Made by a program: the position numbers and the translations under genes. Under the pieces are notes generated by a model. That model was given only the letters and a program-made list of their open reading frames with translations. It made no database searches and was not told the DNA's origin. A DNA stretch of 64,000 nt. It comes from Dillenia suffruticosa (taxonomy: Eukaryota > Streptophyta > Magnoliopsida > Dilleniales > Dilleniaceae). Shown here piece by piece: positions 23,792 to 37,227 of the stretch; the first letter of the stretch is position 1, and each line of letters begins with the position of its first letter. Location of the stretch: NCBI GenBank assembly GCA_033439265.1, contig JAVTVX010000031.1, forward strand, positions 667,501 through 731,500. Reading direction: 5' to 3'.

Positions 23792-26525
23792 CACTACAAA
23801 AAAACAAGTATTTAGCCACAAATTTTGCGACAAAAATTTAAGAAAAATTCGTCGCTAATTTATTTTGCGACAAATTTTTCGACAAAAATGAATTTGTCGC
23901 TAATAACTCGTCGCAAAATTTTGCGACAAAAATATGATATTTGTCGCAAATTAGCAACAGATTATATTTCGTCGCTAAATTCGTCGCAAAAATTAGTAAC
24001 CAAATCTTTTTAGTTGCAATTTTCCGACAAAATTTGCGACGAAATAAATCGTGGGAAAAATTTCCAACAATAAAATATTTGTTGCAAAAATTGTCGCAAA
24101 AATTATCAACGAATATTTTTTGTTGCAATTTTCCAACCAATTTTGGTCGCAAAATTCGTCGGATAAATTAGTATCAAAAAATTTTTTGTTGCAATTTTGC
24201 GAAGAATACAGCGACGAATATTTTCTGTCACAAATTAGCGACGAATTTTGTCATTGCAAATTTCCAACAATAGTTTTTGGTTGCTAAAATTTGCAACAAA
24301 TTTTGCGACAAAATTTGTTTCGTCGCAATTTGCGACAAATTTTATTTGTTGTGCAATTTGTCGCAATTCTGCGACAAATTCGACGACGTTTTTCACAACG
24401 AAATGTTAAAAATTCAGCAACAAATTTTACGACGAAAATCAAAATCAGCGACGAATTTAGTGACAAATCTAGCAAATTTACGACAAAAAAATTTGATTTG
24501 TTTAATGTTTGCACCAAATTTCCATATATATCATATTTCTCCCTGATAGTCTTAACCAACCAGTTTATGAACTAAACCGCCAACATCATCATCAACAAAT
24601 CATCCAGGGTACCATCCAACAGTCAATAATACGAAATTTATGTAGTCTCTACTCATTCAAACAACTAACCATCTAATTGTATCAATCAAATAATAATTAT
24701 AAAAACACTACCATCATCATGAAATAATAATAAACAGTAATAAATAAGTTACAGAATATGAAATTTGTAAAAGTATAAATGAAATTCTAATGAGAAGTCT
24801 AATTAAATATAAACGTGAAATAAAAATTGTTTCAAGAAACATTATCACCATCATCGTCACCATCACCATTACCGTCACCGACACCATCACCGTCACCAAA
24901 TATGTCATAATCATCATCACCATCATTCGGAGGAGATAGAAAAGGGGGAATCGAATTTGAAGCGGAGACTAACTGAAGATGCTGCATTATAAGCCTCTGT
25001 TGTGCGAGAAACTCTTCAAATTCATTGTCTCTTCGCTGCTGTTCTACACGTATGGCTTGAAGTTCATTGTGCGCAAACCTTGAGTTCGTCGCTGAAACCA
25101 GCGACGAACCTTGAATCCAATGCCAAACCTTTGAATTACTATTTAGAGTAATTGGTGCAACTAAGTATTGTTGTATTATTTACTTTCCATTAAAATCTGA
25201 CAATACACGCACCATTAGTTTATTGGTGACCATGCATTTCATTATGTGGGATAATTTATGCAGTTTGGTATTGGATTGCCAGTTTAAGTGCCACTAGCCT
25301 TGTTAGCGACCAAAAACCAAAAGAAAACCATAAGTTTGGGGTAAAATCAAGTGCTACTAACCTCGTTAGTGATCAACAGGAATGAAGAGACCTTAAACTT
25401 AAACACCACTAGCATTTGCTAGCAATCATAAAAAGCAAAATAAGAAAAATTCAATATTTTTCTAATTGAGATAATTTTACTATAATTCGATTCTTAGCTC
25501 ATGTGTTATATTATGCTTATCTCCATGAATTCAAGTATAACTCATAGTAATGTTCAAGTTGTCTTAATTTTTACAAAATAACGATGACTTACTCATTTTC
25601 CCTCATTTCTTAGGTTATTAGGAAAATGACTCTTTGCCTATAGGCTTGGTTGGGTAGTGAAAAGTTATCACCCTGCCAAATGACATAGAGAAACCTATGA
25701 CCTTACCTATTCACAAAGAAACTTTGTTCAGACATTGTATGATAAAATAAGGTTTTCTACTCTGAAATTGGACTATATAGGTTTGACTCTCCTATTCACA
25801 AAGAGACCACTCGTCCATCGTCAAATTCTGGTTACACTTGGCACGGTATCTTGGAGGGAAGGAAGGTTGAACTCTAGAACCGACTTCGATTCTCTCTCCT
25901 AAATAATGAAGTAGAAAATCCACTAATAGAAAACAAATTTTTAGCGACGGAATAATTCATCACTGAAAATCCCTTTTCCGTCGTTCAAAGACATCAACGA
26001 CCGATTTTTTTCATCACGAACCATGTTTCGTCACACATATCAGGGACATTTGTCACTTCGTGGTCAAATTTTAAAATTCAGCAACAAATATTAATTTTGT
26101 CTCTAAAATCAGTGACGAAACATGTTTTCGTCGCTGAAATCAGCGACGAATATTGTTTTCGTCGCTCAAATCAGCGACCAACAAGATCTTCGTCGCTGAA
26201 ATCACCGACAACTTTTGTTTTCGTCGCAGAACTCCGCCACAAACTATTTATTCGTCGCTGAAATTAGCGACGAAATAGTCATTCGTCGTTGAAATCAGCA
26301 ACGAACCAGATATTTGTCGCTGAAATCTGCGACGAAATACTTTTTTGTCGCAACATCAGCCACGAATTTGTTTTTGTCACTAAGTTAGCTACGAAGTTTT
26401 TGTCGTCGCTAATATTGTTGTAAAATGTCTATGAAAATTATTTTCGTCGCTAAATTCATCGCAAAATAGCAACAAAAAATGTTTGTCGCAAAGGTCCGTC
26501 ACAAAAGCCGTGTTTTTTTGTAGTG
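23792..26525. mobile_element. Non-autonomous CACTA (En/Spm-type) DNA transposon
   Basis: 2734 bases with terminal inverted repeats CACTACAAAAAAACA (23792-23806 and its complement at 26511-26525) and a 3-base target duplication TAT (23789-23791, 26526-26528). Both ends carry dense subterminal repeats of GCGACAAA/TTCGTCGC type, mostly 23815-24480 and 25945-26500. CACTA termini, 3-base duplications and subterminal repeats are hallmarks of the superfamily. No complete transposase is present. Confidence 0.9.
24940..25080 (-). pseudogene. Remnant resembling the C-terminus of an En/Spm-type plant transposase
   Basis: On the minus strand a short frame reads VEQQRRDNEFEEFLAQQR followed by LIMQHLQ. 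This glutamine-rich helical pattern resembles the C-terminus of plant En/Spm (Ptta) transposase-related proteins. It is followed on the same strand by an Asp/Val-rich simple repeat (24840-24925). It fits the surrounding CACTA element, but identification from such a short stretch is tentative. Confidence 0.4.
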
Positions 26526-26528
26526 TAT

Positions 26529-26949
26529 GCTTTTTCATGTTACATGGGGCCTGTCACTAAATGAAATTTGTCTTCATCAGGATTCTGTTTCCTAATTACT
26601 ATACTTGCACAAACAATGAGAGTTAACAACATTCACAAATTTCACATGAATTGTCTATTGCTATTTACACACTCTATACGCTTTGTGCTTTGGCCGTTAT
26701 TTAGCTTGAAAACAACAATAAAAAGGTGTAAAAAAGAATTACTGGAAGTCTTGTGGAGAGGAATTTATTGAATGGTGCTTTGTAGTGCTAAGGTATCTGG
26801 AAACAAATACACATACATGTACATATATATATATAGAGAGAGAGAGAGTTGTGGATTAGCTGGTACTTCAAATCATTATACTCAAATATGCCTTGCTTTG
26901 TATTTGTGGACTTGGACTTGCAGGTTTTCAAAAATCTAGATCTGCGTGT
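26529..26949. other. Non-coding AT-rich DNA
   Basis: No gene seen. A short (TA)n/(GA)n run lies at 26822-26848. Confidence 0.4.
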
Positions 26950-27730
26950 GGCATTTTTGTGAAAAGACAAACGGCAAGTGGAGGATGTATGTCAATTTTA
27001 TAGATTTTAATAAGGCATGCCCAAAATATAGCCATCCACTACCCAACATTGACATCAAAAACAATTCATCGGACCATCAAATTCTAAATTTCATGAATAC
27101 ATACTCCAGAAACAATCAGGTACGCATGGCCCCAGAAGACGAAAAAAAAAAACCAACTTCATTTCGGAGTTCGATACCTATTGTTATAAGTTCATGCCCT
27201 TTTGGTTTCCTTTGATTTGAAGAACACAGGGGTGACCTTCCAATGACCAGTCAACAAAGTTTTTAGTAAGCAACTTGGCAAAAACGTCAAAACCTATGTA
27301 GATGAAATGCTAGTTAAAAGTACTAGTCTAGAGAGCTGTATAGCACATCTTGAAGAAATATTTTAAACATTGGAGTATTACAACATGAAGTTAAACCTGG
27401 CCAACTGTACCTTTGAGTTATGTTGGACAAATTCCTAAGGTTCATGATCACCTATCGAGTAATTAAGACCAATCCAAAAAAGATACAAACCATTTTAGAC
27501 ATGGTGCTACCTAGAATGACGAAAGAGGTGCAGCACCTTACAGGACGGATTGCGGCCCTGAGCTAATTCATGTCAAAAGCAGGGTAAAAATACAAACCCT
27601 TCTCTGATGCTCTAAAGAAGTCTCAAAAGTTTGCATGGGTGCCAAAATGTCAGTTCGCCTTCAATCGGCTAAAGGAGTACCTTTCATCATCTCCCTCTGG
27701 TGAGAAACTCTATCTTTAACCTTCTATTTC
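26950..27730 (+). pseudogene. Tat-lineage Ty3/gypsy reverse transcriptase relic
   Basis: The first part reads NGKWRMYVNF...NKACPK, a degenerate form of the WRMCVDF-D-LNKACPKD-YPLP motif typical of Tat/Ogre/Retand reverse transcriptases. Downstream in other frames come VMPFGLKN, YVDEMLVKS (degenerate catalytic YVDD) and HLEEIF. Stops and frameshifts are frequent. The sequence ends in LKEYLSS-like text near 27700. A matching integrase tail lies at 38140, so other repeats probably inserted into or rearranged this element. Confidence 0.7.
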
Positions 27731-28423
27731 TGATCAAGCCTTTTGTTTTGTACTCGTTAGATAGGATGCCAAAGTGTAAAAGTCGATATATTACATTTTA
27801 CACTGTGAAGCATAAATTAACTACAGCCCACAAAGAAGGTAGTATTCACCCTTGTTATAACCGTGTGGCGCCTCATACCATATTTCCAAGCACACACTAT
27901 TGTAGTACTGATAGACCATGCCCTGAGGCAAATTCTATAGAAAAGAGACATCTCAGGTTGGCTCATCAAATGGTGTAAAATTGGAACTCAATGTTTATTT
28001 GTACTAATGTATTATATCCTAGAAGGTGAACTTTGGTAGTGTAAATTTAATTTATGAAATTAAAAATTATAGAGTCCAATTCTTTGAACCCATGATGGAG
28101 CCCAATCTTTGAATTAAAAGTCTCGACATTTGAACCCAATTTTGTCTTCTTTCCATTTATTTTTGTTCTTTTTTCTTTTATTGGCCAACAAAGGACAGAA
28201 AAGTCAAAAGAGTATTTAAGGGTTGCATTAAATATAAGACATGTGTGAGGTGTGTCTGGTGTAGCTTCAAGTAGGAAACAAGAGTTGTGTGTGTGTGACC
28301 ACAAGTGTAAGGGGCTCATATTCTTGAATCTGTATTAACCAAGCGAGGGAGAGATGAATTATTGAATCTTCTATAAAATCTTTATGCGTATGGAACCAAG
28401 AAAGAAAAAAAGAAAGAAAAAGA

Positions 28424-28463
<40 letters not shown>

Positions 28464-29560
28464 AATGTACTTCTCTTCTTCCCAAAATCTAGCAACGAGT
28501 TCCATTTCTCTCCACCACAAAACTATCTCAAATTTCAACAAAATCGACATTTAAACTTGAAATAAACTATCTCCATCTATGTATACCTTATACATAGCCT
28601 CTAGAAAGTATAAAATGGTGTAAAAAGTTTTTAAATCAAGCTGAAAACATTAAGAGAACAAAGAAACCGAGGAAGCAAAATGACAAGTGAATTTTAGAGT
28701 TTAGGAAGCTAAGTTCAAAGTAAGCTTAAATTTATGCTTTTGGTTTTGATTTATCTTTAAAATCATGGAGAATAACATGTTTAATGATCTGAACTTAGAA
28801 GTATATTGAAAAGTTAGAACAAACATGGAACCCTTAATTTTTTGCAAATAGAACAATTTGACCTTATTGTAAATTTTTATTCATAACTACTTTTGCATAT
28901 ACGAAAATAAAGTGAGTTTTCTTGATATGAAATTAGACTTTCAGATCTTGAAAATGACAAATTATTTGTAGGATTCTGATAAGAATTGGATTTTTAATAA
29001 TTTTTTAAATTGATATGTTCTGTGGAGGAATACCCTCTTCTACCCTGTTTCGATTGAGTAATTTGCTTCAATTTTGGGATGCCTTTTAAACTGAATTAGA
29101 CTAAACTCTATATACAAAATTTGTAAATCTAAGTCTTCTCTTTAATTTGAAACTTGAGTCACATAATTTGGATATATATAACGAAAGTTATGGTTGTTTT
29201 CTCGTGACTGTGAAAATTAGAGTTATGCAGTTAGGGTAATTGCATTATGCAGTTAAATGTTTTAGCCGGATCGGAATGGATCTAGGTTATAAACATAAAA
29301 ATTATCGTTTCATGTCTCATCTTCAAATAAAAATTGGAATCCAGAAATTTTAGTCTGCGATTTGATCATTCCTCTGAGGTATATAGGAGTTGAAAGCTTG
29401 TAATATTGGTTATAATTGTAGAATTTGGAATGAAAATGGATGTTAAGTAGTGCCAAAGTAATAGAGACACATTTTTCATTTGCACCATCATGTATTTAGA
29501 TTCATACTTGCATTGAATGAATATCTAATGCTAATTCTTTGTTGTGATTTATATAATATT
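27731..29560. other. Non-coding, AT-rich DNA with a (GA)n microsatellite
   Basis: (GA)n of about 32 bases at 28428-28459. No coding motif seen. The right part may belong to the decayed LTR described at 29564. Confidence 0.4.
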
Positions 29561-29563
29561 TAG

Positions 29564-29660
29564 GCGAAAGTCTTTCAACCAAGGATAAAGTTAAGATTTT
29601 GAACTAATGGAAGAGCATACCCTCTCTTAACTGTGAGTGGGATTTTTATGTCTTATTTAA
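29564..29660 (+). repeat. Relic of a Tekay-type LTR leader module
   Basis: AATATTTAG ends at 29563, followed by a 68-base segment with GTCTTTC near its start and a decayed CCCTCTC before GTGAGTGGGA at 29632. This matches the intron II acceptor, short exon and intron III donor of LTR families A, B and C. No LTR edges could be fixed, so the extent is unknown. Confidence 0.35.
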
Positions 29661-29783
29661 TAAGAAATAATTTTATATGTTTTGAAATCTTATATTGAAA
29701 AAAAATGGTTTAATAATTCAGTTTAAGTGTGATATGTTATTGGTCGGGTTGTCAAAATTCTCAAATTAATACTGATCCCCCAA

Positions 29784-31071
29784 TGCAAACAAATTTGTAG
29801 CAATAGCGGTATCAGATCAAATCCCACGGAATCTATATTAGCTTAATTTTTTAGTTATTGCTAAAAGAAAATGGGATTTATAGAATAAATTCCTAAAATC
29901 AAAAATTAATAACCTAAAAAAAAATAAATCAACAACGCAAAAATACTAAAAATAAGAGAAAAAAATTCAATATGCTAAATTTTGATCCAAGGGTTCACAT
30001 ATTTGATTGTTTCACTGATCATCAGTTAAAAATATTATTCTTACGATTTAAGTATCTAATTTTAAATTTATTAGGATAGCCGTAATAAATTTTACATTTT
30101 TCTAAATTAATTGACAAAACCTAGCATTCAAAAAAAAGTTATTATTAATCGACTGGATACTATAGTGTTCCATATCAATATAATGACAGTATTAAGTTCT
30201 GTGAAAACAATTAAACTAAAATATAAATAACCGGGATAAGCGCACAATTATTTAATTTTATTCTATCGATTTTTATGTTAAAATAAATATCGGTAAAAGA
30301 CCCATAAACATAAATAATCTATTTGCTATTTGTACTATTCATTCATTATCATTACGGATCATTGAAATTCTAGATAGTAATAGAAAAATTAATATTGAAT
30401 TAAATTGTTAGATTAATTAATACCAATTTTCATGATACTTGAATTAAAAGGGCAAAAAATTAAATGAAACATATAATCTCACAGTGAAAACAATCGATAA
30501 AATTCGCCTCGAATCAGAAGAATGAATTTAGCCACTCATGGTGGTGAGTATGTTTCTCCAATAAACAAGAAGTAAAAATAAATGAAAAGAAAACTACAAC
30601 CTAGAAAGAAGGGAAAAAAAATTTGTGATGTGCTTGCTGCTGCCTACGTCTTTCTGCCGCCAATTGAAGAAGCATATATATAGGAAAACAAATGTGCTTT
30701 CCGCTACATTGAGGCTCCCAAAAAATTAGAAATTTTCTCTTGTTGACCTAGATTTAAAAAGATTCTCCAACCAAAGGTTATGGTAATACTTCAAAATTAG
30801 GAAACAATTGACTCCTTTAAACAATTTACTTGAAGTATAATTTCTATGACAAATAAATTTTCCACTCTAAATGCTTCTTCCTTCTTTTATAGGCCCAATT
30901 GATATCTTAAACTATTTAGCACCAAAATTGCCTCCTTAGACCCATTCTGATCTAATCTCCAATTTTTTATCTATAAAAATAAAAAGTTATAAAAAACATT
31001 CATTAGAGCACATAATCAATCTAAAATCATACCATAATATCAATAATAAAATTGATATTTTGCACATATCA
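29784..31071 (-). repeat. Probable 3' LTR of the Athila-type element
   Basis: The inner edge is well supported: on the minus strand a purine tract GTATGGGGGAATT is followed by TGATATGTGC at 31071. The outer edge is proposed at TGCAAAC (29784), giving 1288 bases, but no partner LTR or target duplication confirms it. Confidence 0.5.
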
Positions 31072-32621
31072 AATTCCCCCATACCAAACCAACGCTTGTC
31101 CTCAAGCATTTACTAGATTAATATCACACAATTATTCTCTTTTTCACTCCTTCCCCTCCTTCAATTCATTTTCAAACAATCCCAAATCAGCACACATCGA
31201 AAAATCCAAGCCAAAACAACAATCCGGAGAGCAAGTGATCATAATAGCATAACCTTAAAAGAAAATATAAGCATCCCATCAAAATTAATAATCTCATCAA
31301 AATTAATAATCTCATCAAAATTTAATGTATCAAGATCCAATACTCTCATAAGGAATTCACTCTTACACTCTAAGTGTTGAAGGGAATTTATCAATAATTC
31401 TCAAAATCAAAGTATAGTATGTTATTACCATAAGTTTGCTTATTTATCAAATTTTCATTACCACTTCTATGAATTCAAAACAAAAATCTGAGCCTTTATA
31501 AGGGTTTTAACGTGGTTTGGGTAAAAGGTATGATAAAAAGATAAATATGATGTATAATACATATATCAAAAGAAACATGTCAAGAATCACAAGATCATAT
31601 CCCCTATTCCATATCATGAAATACAATCAACTTATAGAAAGATAACCCAATCAAGAATATCTCATTCCTCATTCAAACTTTTATATTTTCCCAAATTCAA
31701 TTTCTAGGAATTTTCTTTCTTCCCCCTTTTTTTTCTCTTTTTTTTTTTTTGAATCAGAAGAAGCTAAATGAGGATGAATGAAAATACGGAACATATACAA
31801 CTCATCCCAATCCTATAATGACTTCCCAAAAATACGTCCCACAATAGAAGTATCTCATTCCCTTTACAAATAACCACTTAATTTATACTCAAATCACATG
31901 TTTCTTTGATATAAGGACCAAAAAGAAGATTAAGCGTAAAAGAAGATTATGTGTTAATTAATGAGGTTAAAGCAAAGAAAATGGGTATAAGTTCAAAGGG
32001 TTTCACTAGGGGAAATATTATGCACGGGAAGGTCTTTTTTTGAAAGCTAAAATAGATAAACCTAAGTGACCCCATCATATCAATGCATGAACTCATGGAT
32101 GTGGTCTCAAAAAGTATAGCAAAATAAGTTCTAGAATAAACATACTATGATTGATTAACAATCATCAAAGAAAATTTAGAGCAAGGTGATGTATGCTCTT
32201 AAGAATAAAAAACTCACAGAAAGAGCTTAACTTTGTATTAAATCTATCCCATTTTCAAATGACTCAATCATCAAAATCAATGAGACACTTAAACAATTTA
32301 TTCAAAAACAACTAATCGTACTTGTCTCTTTCATGCATTCCAACTCAAATCAACAATACATATTAACTCAAAATCATTATCGAATAAAATCCAAAGAGTA
32401 CGAAATTCCAAAGAAGAATAAAAGAAATGACATTGGCATGAAAAATCCTCCCCCATACCTAAATACTACATTGTCCTCAATATATGCAAAAGAGAAGAAA
32501 ATTTGAGAACAAAGCCTATGCAACTCTCAACCAACACAAGTGTAAACCAATCTCAGAAATGAAAGATGTTTGGCAATGAAAAGGGATAATGAATAGAAAG
32601 ATAAAGAACAAGAGAACTCCC
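31072..32621. other. Non-coding 3' region of the Athila-type element
   Basis: AT-rich with no open frame of note. On the minus strand GCTTGAGGACAAGCGTTGG lies close to the purine tract, a GAGGACAA-type sequence common before Athila 3' LTRs. A poly-T run lies at 31737-31751. Confidence 0.5.
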
Positions 32622-33318
32622 CTAAGGTGATGGCGGGAGCGAAAGTTGAAAGCCCATAAATTCGGCTAGTGCTTGAATGTTCCTTTCCAACCTCGATATA
32701 TGTTGTTGCATGTCTTGCACAGTTTGAGCCAGAGAAGTGAAGGTAGTTGTCTCAAAGTTTCTGAAGGACCTGCAAAATTGAGTTTGTGTTTTGCATAAGT
32801 GAATTTGAGGTAGCCTCCTAACTTCGATGGTTGTGGAGGAAATCGCCTTCCCTTTAGCAATTTGGGACCACGACTTTGATCTTCTGGAAGAAGATGGTTG
32901 CTGTTGGTCTGTAGGAGTTGGATCTCCATATTCCAGTGAAGGATTTTCAAGTTGTATTGAAGGGTTGTAAGATTCCATTGAAGGGGAAGGGGCTTCCGTA
33001 GCAGGATGTTTAGTTGTAGCGTTGGCACTCGAGGAGGTTGTAGTCGACCGCGGAAGCACATACGAGGTTGTCTCTGTGAATCCTTCGGTTTGGGTATTCA
33101 CACCCGAGATCCGATATGCGATTCTGGACACTGTGGAGATGTCGCATTTGTTCATGGGGATGATTGCATAGAGGAGGTTGGTGAAGGCGATGATTGATTG
33201 TCTGAAGAGAGAGAAATTGGTTCTCTGCTAGGGTTGGCGACCCATGCTCAATCAGATAGGGCTTCGCGTGAGGAAGAAGCACCCTGTCGATCCCAAAGCC
33301 CATATCTATGTCCAGCAA
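32622..33318 (-). pseudogene. Athila-type 3' ORF remnant (post-integrase frame)
   Basis: Two overlapping minus-strand frames (33318-33010 and 33155-32622) lie between integrase and LTR, where Athila elements carry an extra, poorly conserved 3' gene. The second frame is Ser/Thr/Pro-rich and ends with a heptad-like coiled coil containing TVQDMQQHISRLERNIQAL. There is no visible membrane segment. The identity rests on position and on the C-terminal coiled-coil pattern; it may be a fusion of frames broken by mutation. Confidence 0.4.
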
Positions 33319-34015
33319 CTCACTTCTTCCCCATCGATGGAATTAGTCATAGCTATTTGAAGTATGGGTGCAGACCTTCGATCGATTTGGAACTGATGAC
33401 GATGGAGACTCACAAGGCGAAACTTAGGGTTACAATCGAAATAGGGGAACTACAAAAGGGAAAATCTTCAAGTGATTAGGGTGGTGATCGATTGATGGGT
33501 AGGCGAAGCAAGCCTTCGGTCGATGATTATGCTTGAAGAAGGAAAGTTAGGGTTTTGGTTTTTTGGGCTCAATTTGGGAGAGTCGAAAGGGAAAGGCACA
33601 AAACAATGGAGAGCTTCTTCAGAACCGACTCTCTCCCTTTTTTTTTGTCCAAAACCGCGTGATCACGCATTGAGTAGAGGACTGCTTCTGTCTGCCATTT
33701 GAACTTCCTTTCTAAAAACTGCGTGATCATACCTTAACAAGTAGACTGCTTTTGTCCATTTTTGTTTTTTTGTTTTTGCACTTCATTGCTCTGTCTATCT
33801 CTTAACTTGAATAACTGTAACTTTTAGAATTCTCTTTCTTAGGCACCTAAAAAAAACATTAAATCTATAAATAAAAGAAACAAATGTTACTAGATAACAC
33901 CCAAAATAAAAATTTACAATCAAAGAAAACAATCTCTAAAAAAAAATTGTTTGGATTGCCTCCCAACAAGCACAGTTGTTTAAAGTCATTATGTTCAACG
34001 GTCTTCATTGGTGAC
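33319..34015. other. Non-coding part of the Athila-type element with a small direct repeat
   Basis: GCGTGATCA followed about 20 bases later by GACTGCTT occurs twice (near 33657 and 33720), the first within the palindrome GCGTGATCACGC. No gene is visible. Confidence 0.4.
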
Positions 34016-35641
34016 TCAGTTTGATGAATAATCAGGAAGCTTTATTGCAACGTCCAATGTTGTAGAGATCACCATATCATCTTGAAATATCTTTAACCTA
34101 TGTCCATTTACCTTGAATATCTTATTTGTGTCAAGACTTCTAATTTCCACTACACCATGGGAATACAACAAATAGACCAACCAACCGAGAACGTAACTTA
34201 CCCAGCATAAGTTTGAATTGAGAATTGTACAAAAGCACCATTTTTCCAACCTCAAACTGTTTCCTCAATATTAAACCATTGTGAAACGATTTGGTTTTTT
34301 CCTTATAAATTCTGAAGATCTCGTAGGCTTCCAATCTCAACTCCTCCAACTCTTGCAATTGCAATTTCCTTCACTCACCGGCTTTATCTAACTTCATATT
34401 GCAACGTTTGATCGCCCAATATGCCTTATGCTTAATTTCCACCAGTAAGTGACTAGATATGCCAAATACTAGCCTATAGGGGGACATCCTTGTTGGTGTT
34501 TTGAATGTTGTCCGATATGCTCATAGCGCATCATCTAGACGTAAACTCCAATCCTTTTGGCCCGGATTAACCATCTTTTCCAAAATAGATTTAACTTCCC
34601 GATTGGAAACTTCAGCTTATCCATTTGTCTGTGGATGATATGCTGTAGCGACCTGGTGATGTACCCGATACTTCTTCGTCAATGTTTCAATTGCTCGATT
34701 ACAAAAATGGCTCCCTTGATCACTTATGATGGCTCTAGGAATCCCAAACTTGTTGAAAATGTTAGCTTTGATAAAAGCTACAGTAGATTTAGAATCGTCA
34801 GTCCTGGTGGCTTTTGCTTCCACCCATTTCAAAACATAATCAACTACTAAAAGTATGTAAGCATACCCATAAGAGGAATAGAAGGGACCCATAAAATCAA
34901 TACCCATATATCAAATATTTCACAAACAAGAATAGGAGTTTGGGGCATCTCATTCCTATGGGACAAATTTCCTGTTCTCTGACATTTATCACAACTCTTA
35001 CAAAATAAGTAAGTATCCTTAAACAAAGTTTTCCAATATAGTCCACTATCCAAAACCTTCCTAGCAATTTTCCTTGTCCCAAAATGTCCTCCATAAGCAA
35101 AACTATGGTAAAATGCTAAGATGGATTTATGTTCATTTTCTGGAATGCACCTCTTAATTATTTGGTCAGAGCACAATTTCCACAAATAAGACTCGCCCCA
35201 CACATAATATTTTGTTTCACATAGAATTTTTTCCTTTCTTGACTTACTAAGGTAATTAGACAAAATACGAATGACCAAATAATTCACAATATCTGCATAC
35301 CAAGGGGTCGTACCTTTCAAGTGAAACAACTGCTCATGAAGAAAAATTTCAGAAATGGGTAGTGGTTCTTTTTCCCTTATCGACTTGCTTAGATGCTCAG
35401 CTACCATGTTTTTAGCTTCTCTACGATTCTTGATTTCCAGATCAAACTCTTGCAACAAGAGTATCCATCTTATCAGTCTTGGTTTCGACTCCTTTTTTGC
35501 CAATAGATATTTCAAACTTGCATGATCAGAATACATAATCACTTTAGAACCAAGTAAATATGATCTGAATTTATCTAAAGCAAAACAAATTGCTAAGAGC
35601 TCCTTTTCAGTGGTGGTGTAGTTGCATTGAGTAGCATTCAA
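34016..35641 (-). pseudogene. pol: Athila-type RNase H and integrase, broken
   Basis: The main frame (35641-34847) begins in RNase H ([15 protein letters not shown], then [14 protein letters not shown]) and passes into the integrase zinc finger ([19 protein letters not shown]...[12 protein letters not shown]) and GIDFMGPF. The catalytic core continues in a second frame (34907-34617) with VDYVLKWVEAKA and IISDQGSHFCN. C-terminal pieces (34364-34140 and 34255-34016) show GAVEI-like VVEIRSL and FKVNGHRLK. Frame changes lie near 34900 and 34250. Confidence 0.85.
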
Positions 35642-35656
35642 TCTCCTTGAAGTATA

Positions 35657-37061
35657 TTAGATGATGTGACTTCTCTTATCAATCCGTTGGCCCAAAACAG
35701 CGCCTACAGCAAAATTGCTTGCATCGCACATGATTTCGAAAGGCAAGTCCCAATTAGGTGGTTGAATGATTGGGGTTATGGTCAATAGATGCTTGAGTTT
35801 ATCAAATGCTTCCTTGCATTGTTCCCCGAACTCAAAGGATACGTCCTTTTGAAGCAACTTAGACAATGGCAAAGCAATCTTTGTGAAATCTTCAATGAAC
35901 CTACGATAAAAACCTGCATGTCCAAGAAAGGCACATATTTCCCTAACATTTGTAGGGTAAGGTAAGCTTTTGATCAAATCAACCTTTGTCTTATCTACCT
36001 CTATACCTCTAGAAGAAATCACATGCCCTAGCACAATGCCTTCCTTCACCATGAAATGACATTTTTCATAATTTAGGACCAAGTTCGTTTCCATGTATCT
36101 TTTCAGAATTTCTATCAAATGTCCTAAGCAATTATCAAATGAGTCTCCATAAACAATGAAGTCATCCATGAATACTTCAATGCACTGCTCAATATATTTA
36201 GAAAATATACTCAACATGCATCTTTAAAATATACCTGGGACATTGCATAGGTCAAAAGGTATCCTCCTATAAGCAAACGTCCCAAATGGGCTTGTGAATG
36301 TGGTCTTTTCTTGATTTTCTTGTCCGATCACAATCTGATAATAACCTAAAAAACCATCAAGAAAACAAAAGAATGATTTCCTAGCTAATCTCTCTAACAT
36401 TTGATCAATATATGGTAAACAGAAGTAATCCTTTCTAGTGGCTAAATTGAGCTTTCTAAAATCAATAACCATTCGCCAATCATTTTGCACTCGCATGAGA
36501 ACCAACTCATTATCTTGATTTCTTACCACCGTGATCCCCGTTTTCTTTGGTACCACATGGATTGTACTCACCCATTTGCTGTCCGAAATTGGGTAGATTA
36601 TTCCTTCATCCAAAAGTTTAAGAATTTCTTTCATTACCACTTCGTTCATGATTGGATTTACTTTTCCTGTATGATTCCTTCACCGGTTTGGCTCCCTCCT
36701 CCAAGTGAATTCGATGCATACAAATTGAAGAACTAATACCCTTTATATCAGCTAAAGTCCAACCAATTGCTATCTTGTATTTCCTTAAAACTTGGAGTAA
36801 CCAAGTTTCTTGTTCATCTATCAATTCTTTTGCTATGATCACGAGCAAGGTTTCTTCATCACCTAAGTAAACATACTTAAGATGATCCGGTAAGATCTTA
36901 AATTCCAACTTTGGAGCCTGTAAAATAGAGGGTAACAATTTTTTATGAGAAATAGGCAATAATGCACTCGAATTCAATGAACTTAGTGGTGGTTCTAATA
37001 TTGGCTCTGAAATTTCACAAGTCTCAGTCATCTCCTCCTTAATGTTCAATTGTGCATCCAA
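35657..37061 (-). pseudogene. pol: Athila-type reverse transcriptase, broken
   Basis: The frame at 37061-36618 holds the protease-reverse transcriptase linker, with LKYVYLGDEETLLVIIA and GWTLADIKGISSSICMH, hallmarks of Athila. The next frame (36649-36224) starts VMKEILKLLDEGIIYPISDS-like and includes WRMVIDFRKLN and GYYQIVI. A stop precedes the frame 36217-35657, which has the catalytic region as EVFMDDFIVYGDSF (Met-Asp-Asp in place of the usual Tyr/Val-Asp-Asp, common in Athila) and CHFMVKEGIVLGH. Confidence 0.88.
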
Positions 37062-37227
37062 TTCAAGATTTGTGTCATTTTCTTCTTCAAAAATTCCTAC
37101 ACAATTGAATCAATGAAGTTAGCAGAACAAATCGAATGACATTCATATAGGTACCTCATGGCCTAAAAAATATTGAATTTAATAATCGCGCCATCAAACT
37201 CGACTGAGAGAGTACCCTCATTCACAT

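Noticed and set aside
23815-24480. Regular GCGAC/GTCGC motifs resembling a CRISPR array or satellite
   Set aside because: Spacing is irregular, motifs occur in both orientations, and they sit inside the termini of a CACTA element. They are subterminal repeats.
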